From: Sialis fuliginosa
Lineage: Eukaryota > Arthropoda > Insecta > Megaloptera > Sialidae
DNA: 64,000 nt
Direction of reading: 5' to 3'
Assembly: GCA_961205875.1 (NCBI GenBank)
Contig: OY540813.1
Coordinates: 7,349,001 to 7,413,000, forward strand
Shown one piece after another: positions 56,460 through 64,000 of the stretch. Each line of letters starts with the position of its first letter. The first letter of the stretch is position 1. Below the pieces are notes generated by a model that had not been told where the DNA came from, ran no database searches, and was given only the letters and a program-made list of their open reading frames with translations. Position numbers and translations under genes: made by a program.

Positions 56460-57130
56460 TTTAGGCGCGCAATATTTTATTTAATTTGAGCATTAAATAT
56501 ATTGTATTTGAGCAATAACATTTTAAATTAATGAACATTATATTAAATATGAAGTGTGACATTAAAAATAATTTTTTGAGCAATATCATTTTCCGTTTTG
56601 AGCATTGAAATTTTGTATTGCGCAGTAATATTTGCGTTCGTTATTATTGTATAGTTTAATAAATAATAAATAAAATAAGGTAAACCTGAAGAATATGCCG
56701 TTACCGACGTCACATCTATCAAATATCACGTGTTGATGTGTTAGAATAAACCTAACCTAGCCTAACCAACCCAAAACTAATCAACTCGATTTCGCCCCAA
56801 TAGTTTGCCCTAACCAAGGACAGTTAACTTGTATTTTATTAGAACATCAACTCTGTATGATTTATAAAATATTATATAAATACATGATATTGCTCATTTA
56901 ATACAAATCTCACCAACCTAATACTCATTTAGCAATTATTTTTCAATGTGTCATTTTATTTCTTTAATGAACAAAAAGTATTTTCTTAATGCTAGTTTAT
57001 ATTTTCATTGCTAAAACACAAGAATATACTGTTCAATATTGTTTACAAACGCTATAATAGTTTATTAAGTATTAGAATAGTTTATTTAATGCTCTTCACT
57101 ATTTCTCATTTCATTTAAAATAGTGCGCAT
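56460..57130. repeat. Mirrored array of short GAGCAATA/GAGCATTA units
   Basis: The left half has about six degenerate ~20-35-bp units (TTGAGCATTAAAT, TTGAGCAATAACATTTT, TTGAGCAATATCATTTTC). The right half has the reverse complements (TTTAATGCTCTTC, TTGCTCATTTAAT). CCTAACC-rich sequence lies in the centre. Confidence 0.5.
56747..56785. repeat. CCTAA-rich patch, insect-telomere-like
   Basis: AAACCTAACCTAGCCTAACC is a degenerate run of the TTAGG complement. A shorter one is at about 59,305-59,330. Short interstitial patches only. Confidence 0.4.
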
Positions 57131-57924
57131 TTAATTTGTTCCCTTTAATAAATTAAGAATTAAAAAAAAATCGTTATAATTTCAATTAAAAAATATTATT
57201 ATACGTATGTACTTATTATGTTCTATTAAAACACCTCAAATCATATATATAATTATATGTAGGTATAGGTACCATATAATATAAAACATTGAATATATTT
57301 TAGGCAAACATCTTTCCAGACAGGGTTAACATAAACATAGGGCCATTATTATGAATTTATTCTTTAAGTCGTGAGTATTTTTAGGCCATTAATTTATTCG
57401 TGGCAACTCCTCAGTAGTTAGTTGTTGTTATTGCATTCTATTTCTAGTGATTCCAAATAGCTTCTTTCCCCGTTGGAAATGGTTACAAATCACATTGGAT
57501 TACGAAATTTCTTATGTGTCGGTTTGTTCAAATAAAAGAAGTCACGTTGAAGACCCGCTACGTGGATTGGCGTTCAACAAAACATTGTATTTTTATAAGA
57601 CCGTGTTTATAACATGTAGTTTTGTTGTTTGTGTTTTGGGTTTGATGTAAAAATTGGAGCATGTTTGAGAATTCCTTGGACTTGAGTGATTAGCATATAG
57701 TTTATAGAAGGGCATTCCAGACGTATGAAATGGTTTATTTGACTATGTGATGAATGAGGGTTATATATTTGTTATTAGGATAGTCAAATTACAATTCAAT
57801 TTAATTTTTATTGATTATTATAACTTTATTTTAATAAATTTAAAAACTTCTTATTTTTATTATTTCTTTAATTATCCTATGACAAATTGAAATTTGATGT
57901 ATGATATATTACCTAAAAATTTTC

Positions 57925-57995
57925 AATTTTAGACTTCGTTAAAAGTATGTTAATTATATAGAAAATGACGTGAAAAGTTGAAATTTTCAAACCGT
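57925..57995 (+). repeat. Fragment of the 40.5-kb foldback element arm
   Basis: CGTTAAAAGTATGTTAATTA, ATAGAAAATGACGTGAAAAG and TTGAAATTTTCAAACCG match 40,625-40,690. Confidence 0.7.
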
Positions 57996-58129
57996 TCTCT
58001 AACGAAATCGAAATAAAACGCACTTTTTTGGGGTCATATTTCATGCATCAATCATCAATTTATCATAGAAATATCATCTCAAAGATAAGAAAATGAATAA
58101 GAAAATTATAACTTAATTTGTAATAAGAT

Positions 58130-58526
58130 ACCCCGGGAAAAATTTCAGATCTGAAGTGATCAAATCTGATCTTGATAGATCTGCATTCATATTTTCTGCA
58201 TCATATTTTTTCACTGATTTTTGATCTGTGGAGACCTGCAAAGATCTACAACGATCTACAGAGATTTCTAAAGATCGTTGAAGATCGTGATAGAGATTGA
58301 AACGTTGAAAATTCATGAAATTTCAACGTTGAAAGTTCATGAATTTTTAACGTTACAACGATCTTCGTTAATCGTTGTAGATCTTTGTGGATCATTGTAG
58401 CCGTTGTAGATCTTTGCAGGTCTCCACAGATCAAAAACCAGTGAAAAAATATGATGTTGTCTCAAAATGCAGATCTTTCAAGATCTGATTTGATCACTTC
58501 AAATATGAAATTTTTACTCAGGACAT
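58130..58526. mobile_element. Foldback element dense in GATC/AGATCT
   Basis: About 397 bp with arms of ~170 bp. Left CCCGGGAAAAATTTCAGATC and right, inverted, TGTCCTGAGTAAAAATTTCA. Both arms share GAAGTGATCAAATC, TTTTTTCACTG and GGAGACCTGCAAAGATCTAC-type blocks. Short mirrored ATTTCAACGTTGAAA sits in the centre. Non-coding. Confidence 0.78.
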
Positions 58527-59237
58527 TAATAGATACATTTAAATATCAAATCACGATTGCTCACGAACCAAGATTTGAAAATACGGATCCCCGTGGATAA
58601 AAAGTCGGTACTTATGGTTATACCAAGCAAAAAAACTTATACAGTGCACTTTTTGATAAGTTTTTTTTATAACCTCAATATTTGTAATGTTTTGAAAATG
58701 TATATTATATTTTGGTTAGCTTACTAGGCATTTGCCCAGTAAATCTGGGCCTGATAGAAAACATTTAAAGTTTGTTGTTTCTGTCTGTTATTAGTCATCT
58801 AAAATTTATACAACTATTGTCTGCGTTTTTTACGCTAGGAAATCTGCTACAAAAATTAAACTAATCCTTGAGCAGTTAACAACAGCACTAATATAGACAT
58901 GTGTTCGTTCAATCGATTAGATGTCACACACACAGCGTTTAGCTATGTTTAGAATGTTCCAACAAATTACATCCATATACAGTATATGTCATACAATGTT
59001 TGTTTAGGATAAATACATGCACTACCCGTGTAGGTATAATGTGTATTTTAATTTGCATACATTCAAATTAAATGTAATAATCAGTCGTGGATTTACTTTC
59101 ATTAATTCAGTTTACAAAAAAACTCACTCAGACATATCGTGTTTTATTTTGATCAATTCTATTGAATACTAAAGTAAAATTGTGACTTAATAAATCAACT
59201 TTTTAATATATACTATATAGTGTCGAAATTTACCAAT

Positions 59238-59740
59238 ATTTTACCTGCCTTAACGGCAACTTACACACATGATTTTTTTGTGCACATCTATGGCACGTAC
59301 CTAAAATAACCTAAGCTAACCTAACCTTTTCTAATAAATACAAAAACAAGGTACGACAATTTTCGATGTTCACCTTTAATTAATATATAGATCTCTCAAT
59401 ACAACAATAGTTAACACAAATATATTTTTCGTTTACTTTTAGACAAAAATAAGCGAAATCGTAATTGAAATTCAAAATGAATAAATAAAGAATTGGAAAC
59501 TTACTTCATTTTCTATTATTAAACGTAAAATTTATTATTTACAACAAACATTTCCAAATAAAAACACTACAATTGAGCGCGAATTGATTTGGAATTCTCC
59601 ACGTTTGATAGAAACCCAAAACTATTTATTTTTGCCGCCAGCGAGAAAGAAAATCATGTGTGTGTTAACTTTATTTTACCTGCCTTAACGGCCACATACA
59701 TACATGATTTTTTTGTGCATATCTATGACACAGTATCTTT
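59238..59740 (+). repeat. Two ~65-bp direct repeats
   Basis: TTTTACCTGCCTTAACGGC, ACATGATTTTTTTGTGCA and ATCTATG occur at 59,238-59,300 and again at 59,677-59,740. Confidence 0.55.
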
Positions 59741-59812
59741 CGAATGATATAAGTTTCATTCACCTCCTTGTATAATAAATACTTAAAATGGTTGATTTAA
59801 ATAATGCGAAAA

Positions 59813-59880
59813 TAATCATGAAAAAAATCGAAGTCGAGATTTTAACGGAATTACACGTCTTGAGGGTCCCTGAACCAAAA
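59813..59880 (+). repeat. Fragment shared with 53,163-53,222
   Basis: ATCATGAAAAAAATCGAAG, GAGATTTTAACGGAATTACA and GAGGGTCCCTGAA match the other site at about 85 % by eye. Confidence 0.6.
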
Positions 59881-59906
59881 ATATGGAGATTAAATACTAA
59901 GTCATA

Positions 59907-59927
59907 CCCCCCCCCCCCCCCCCCCAT
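59907..59927. repeat. Run of 21 C
   Basis: Homopolymer C tract, length 21 as written. It precedes ATCACAAAAAGCT and an inverted CAGTGGCG motif (59,945-59,952), a layout seen near hAT-type ends. Confidence 0.7.
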
Positions 59928-60758
59928 CACAAAAAGCTATCTACGCCACTGCCCTGAGCGTGAGTGAATTAAAGTAAAACAGTCGTGCATGAATGCGCGT
60001 GATTACTTTTTTGCCAGTTGTAAGTCAATTACTAGATATAATTTGCAATAGAATTGCAGTAAAAATAAAAATAAAAATATTTTGTTTTAGACACTAGTTT
60101 TATTTTCAAACATCAATAAAAATGTTAAAAATTTAAAAAGTATTTTAATAAGAAAACTCTAAATATAGTCAGAGAAATTTATTATGACAGGGTCAATTTT
60201 TTTTTTAATTATTGCAAACAATGTTCAAACGAGAGTCATACGTTTTGAACATAAATGTGTATGCTTTTTTAACGTTTATTGAATATGATTTCCAAGTAAA
60301 CGATAATAATTCATCAGAATTCTTTAAGAACAGTTCAGAAAAGTAAACGATACAAGTATTATAGAACTTTTGAACTTCTTTGTTTATTTAATTAATTTAT
60401 AAATCAACATTAAATCTGGTAATCTTATATTCCACTCGAATGTTTCCTTAAGTAATTCTATTCACGATAATAATATTGTGTATGTTAACTAAGCTAAGTA
60501 TAATAATTCATTTTTGGGGTAATTTGTATTTATAGATCTTTCAATTCAGTAAATATTAAAAATTATATTTTAAATGTAAAAGGCACCAAAAATGCCATAA
60601 CCAACTTTACACCCCATATGGAAAACTAAACTGTAGTTCAGAAACAAATACATAATGATATAAAAATTTTAAGTGCACCATTCGAACTATTCTCAACAAT
60701 AACATTCTTATCTACTTTGGCAAAATCTAAATATTGAAATACGCCACTTGAAATAATA

Positions 60759-61391
60759 TTCTTCCTCGCCATATTGAAGATACGAGAAGCTTTGTGATCG
60801 TTTTAAAATGAGAAAAAAAATGTTCACCGATTTCAAAAATGTTTCATTATATTTCCGTTTTATGTCAAGACAAACACTTTTCGTTTCGTGTCTATTTGTC
60901 TCGTGAACCACTGAACTTATATTAATGAAACTCGGTTGGTTGGTTGGGTCTAGCTTGAGGATAGCCCCATTTCAAAATTATTAAAATCGTGTGTATGTGG
61001 GAGGAATGACATCCCAAAACATTTTTAGATCCCCACAACGTTTATTGTAAAATATTCCCTTATAAACATTTACCTCAATTTGCTTTAAAAATTGTTTTTT
61101 ACAATTGCTATTTACTTTGACATATTAAATGTCATTTTGCGTTTTTAATGCCATTTTACGAAAAATTTTGTTTTAAATTGAAACTGTCAAAAAATTAAAA
61201 ATAAACGAATAAATGAATCATGCGCGTATTAAGAAAACTGTCAATTAAATATTTTTAAATAAAATTGTATAAAAACTAAATGGTTAACCAATACCAATTA
61301 ATATAATTACTTTATCGGTGTTTATTAAAATTAGTGAATTTAGCATTAGGAAGCACTATGCATTTATTTATTTATTTGGCAGATATTTTTA
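60759..61391 (+). repeat. GTCTG-bearing dispersed repeat, long copy
   Basis: CTTCCTCGCCATATTGAAGA, CAAGACAAACACTTTTCG, GTGAACCACTGAAC and the end GGAAGCACTATGCATTTATT are co-linear with 31.23-32.04 kb. Confidence 0.72.
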
Positions 61392-61823
61392 CATATCATA
61401 TTACTCCTTTCTCCAGTACGAATATTTCAAATTATTTTATTTATATTTACTAATAATAACAGATATCTATACATGATATTCCTATATCAATAGATTGATT
61501 TCACAAAATTGTGTGTACATAAAAATAGTATACGTGCTAATTAGTACGCTATCAGTTTATTTTATATGGTTTTTAATGAACACATAATATCATTACTAAA
61601 ATTATTAACAACAAACAACAACTCAGTTTTTATTATTACATTAACAATGGTAACATTCAACTAAATGACTTATTCTTTTAATACATACAATACTTCTACT
61701 AAAATTTCGTTCAAATGTTCCTTTATCTAAATCATAAAATCCCTGATTTTCTATGCGTAGTGTGTAGTTATTTATTTTGAATTTTGAATACTTTAGCCAT
61801 CCAAAATATGAAACCATATATGG

Positions 61824-62057
61824 GGAGGTGAGTTCCAAAACTCAATTGTTACATTTTTTTTTAAATCGAGATGCAGAATTTTTGGCTTTCTTTCATATGG
61901 TAATCTCAGTTTTGAGCAAAACTCGCTCAATCATATTATAATTGAGTCAATTTTTCTCATTACATTACAATATAAAAGAATGTCAAAAATTCTTTCAAAA
62001 TCCACTGCATCTCGATTTTTTTAAAAATCGAACGAACGAGTTTTGTAACTCACCTCC
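61824..62057. mobile_element. Foldback element, family GGTGAGTTCCAAAACTC
   Basis: 234 bp with ends GGAGGTGAGTTCCAAAACTC and GAGTTTTGTAACTCACCTCC. Interior shares ATCGAGATGCAG-, AGAATTTTTGGC- and CAAAATCCACTGCATC-type blocks with 8,785-8,982. Non-coding. Confidence 0.75.
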
Positions 62058-63394
62058 GCATATGATTGATTCAAACATTAAAAAAATGAATGTGTATTCC
62101 TGGAGTAAAACTATATCTTATAACTACGTTAAATATGAAATAAGTAATAAGTAGGTAATAAATATCTCCAAACTTATTTAAAGTAAAAAAATTAACGCGC
62201 ACATAAGAACAACGTCAGCAAAGATTGTTTCGTTAAGAAAATATATGCATATAATGTTTTTGTCGTACAATATACGAATAACTTTGTCAAACTAACGTAG
62301 AAAATTTAAATGATAAATTATTGTGCAAACTTTCGGTTTTACACAATAAAAGAGTCTAACAAAATATACTTTTTATTTCATATTTATTGTACATTATGAA
62401 TTTAACATTTTAATTTAGATACAAGAAGCATTTTAATCCCATGCCTAATAAAACATATCTAATGGCTTGAACTAAAATTTTAACCTCTTAATATATCCAT
62501 ATGCATTTATCTTAACCAGTGCATTTAAGGTGAACCATCTGCTCCATGCATCTTGTATTAAAAGATCACCTTTATACCCTATATAATTCATTTCGTAATT
62601 TAATTAAGTATATTTCTATAAATTTATTAACAACTAGATCAAAGACTTAAAAATAAGGACCATATAGTCCAATTATACCAAGCATGTGTAAACTTCTTTG
62701 ATGTAATACGCTAGCTAGAAGTTTTCATTCTCACCTCTAAAGGTTTTCTGTACATCTTAAGAAGTTGAAACTTTTAAAAATACACACTTTTAAATCTGTT
62801 TCGTTCAATTTTTTTGTTGATGTTGTATACCTATATTATAACTAAAAAAAATCCTGAAATAAGCTTAAAATTTTAGGCATCACATAGCAATACTGTCTTA
62901 AGACAAATCTTTAATAGACATTCTAAATGAAAAATCATTTGTTTATAAAGAGTTGACTTAAACTTATAATTTAACATATTCAAAATTCTAATATAATTCG
63001 TTGAATTACAGAACAAATAATGTATTCGATCCATACAAAAAACTAAAAGCGAATGTAACTGTTATTCGAATCAAATATCTGTCAGTATTCGTATGTTTAC
63101 CAATGTGTGAATATGTCAATTGATTAACCGCTGAGATCCAGCCCAAGAGATGTGGTTTTAAAATATCAATACCGTTCCTGGTGACATATTTCTAATCTGA
63201 CAATTTAAATTATCGGAACGGATATATTGAAATGTTAACCATTATCTCATCCAGTCACCAAATATATCTGCGTACATTGTTTCATAGTTTACTATAGAAT
63301 TAATTTGAACTCAATATTCATTACTTCAACAAGAAATATTAGTATGGAAAACCATACATGACTTTAATCTTTTTAAATAATTTTTAATATATGT
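62058..63394. other. AT-rich DNA, nothing recognised
   Basis: No exon, repeat end or RNA gene seen. Confidence 0.4.
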
Positions 63395-63818
63395 TATGAA
63401 CTATTTGAATTATAATTAAATTTTGTTTTTGTTCAAAAAAATGAATAGAACATAAATTATAGATAATAATATTACTACAATTTTTAACTTGACCATTTTT
63501 CTCTAATTTGCACTGTTTCAAATTAATTCGAAAAATTCAAAATTCGACGTCAGTAAACATCCATATCCGATTGAAAGATCGTTTTCAAAAATAGGAGGTT
63601 TTCTTCCCAGACAAAATTAATCTTAAATATAAAATTTCAGCCTTATACGATTTGTCGTATTTGAGTTACAGCGCTTACGGACAAACCGACAGACACACAT
63701 ACATCATGGCGAAAATAAATGGATAATTCCATCAAAATCCAGATTTCGAAAAAAATTCGCTTCACTATACTTACTTATACTACATATTTCATATACATGG
63801 TTATAAGAAAGTAAAAAT
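63395..63818 (+). repeat. Dispersed repeat, same family as 13.64-14.22 kb
   Basis: AACATAAATTATAGATAATA, TTTGAGTTACAGCGCTTACG, TACATCATGGCGAAAATA and the end GGTTATAAGAAAGTAAAAAT are co-linear with the 13.6-kb copy. Confidence 0.72.
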
Positions 63819-64000
63819 ATATGAATACGTATATATTGAACTTCAATATAAATCTTATCATTATAAGTACAACTAAAAAATAAAAACGGAAATATAAAAT
63901 TTTATTAACTATGCATATGCAAATAGAGGTGTAAATTCTTAATGTTTGATAATAATTTTGTAGAGTTAATAACCTTTGTTGTATTTGACACTTACAGTTT

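Overview
The window is AT-rich animal nuclear DNA (very roughly 70 to 75 % A+T by eye) and is almost certainly from an insect. It has spliced genes with GT/AG introns, several Helitron-like ends, many small foldback and MITE-type elements, CAGA/GTCTG-bearing dispersed repeats, and short CCTAA-rich patches like the insect telomere motif. I cannot fix the order or species from the sequence alone. There are no bacterial features, rRNA, convincing tRNA or CRISPR.

One protein-coding gene dominates, on the minus strand. Twelve exons that I could splice by hand run from 47,900 down to 32,696, and every junction keeps the reading frame. They encode about 1,950 residues of a secreted or extracellular-matrix-type modular protein. 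The order is: a 52-residue unclassified exon, a sushi (CCP) module, EGF and calcium-binding EGF modules, and then one giant exon of 3,990 bases. The giant exon holds a half EGF, a roughly 630-residue acidic low-complexity segment, about 14 EGF modules and a sushi module. After it come a second sushi module, two HYR modules each split over two exons, and an unclassified Cys-containing exon. The architecture is of the SVEP1 / fibrillin-fibulin-like class (the Drosophila protein Faulty attraction is one possible relative). The signal-peptide exon was not found.

Downstream (leftwards), a chain of short candidate exons at 24.6, 21.8, 20.0, 19.1 and 15.0 kb has matching splice phases and may carry the C-terminal half. 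A last-exon-like open segment ending at 1,534 has a poly(A) signal soon after its stop.

The rest is introns and intergenic DNA packed with non-autonomous mobile elements. These include foldback elements with arms of about 90 to 520 bp (4.6, 8.8, 11.3-13.2, 29.1-30.2, 40.5-41.3, 58.1-58.5 and 61.8 kb), a TTAA-flanked element (9.7-10.4 kb), a 384-bp non-autonomous Helitron (28.5-28.9 kb) and a five-copy MITE family starting TGTCCGGTATTATAA. There is also a three-copy family starting with an AAGTACTGGCACCAG-type inverted repeat, hAT-like CAGTGGCG ends, and a possible Penelope-type hammerhead-like hairpin at 23.9 kb. No intact transposase or reverse transcriptase was seen.
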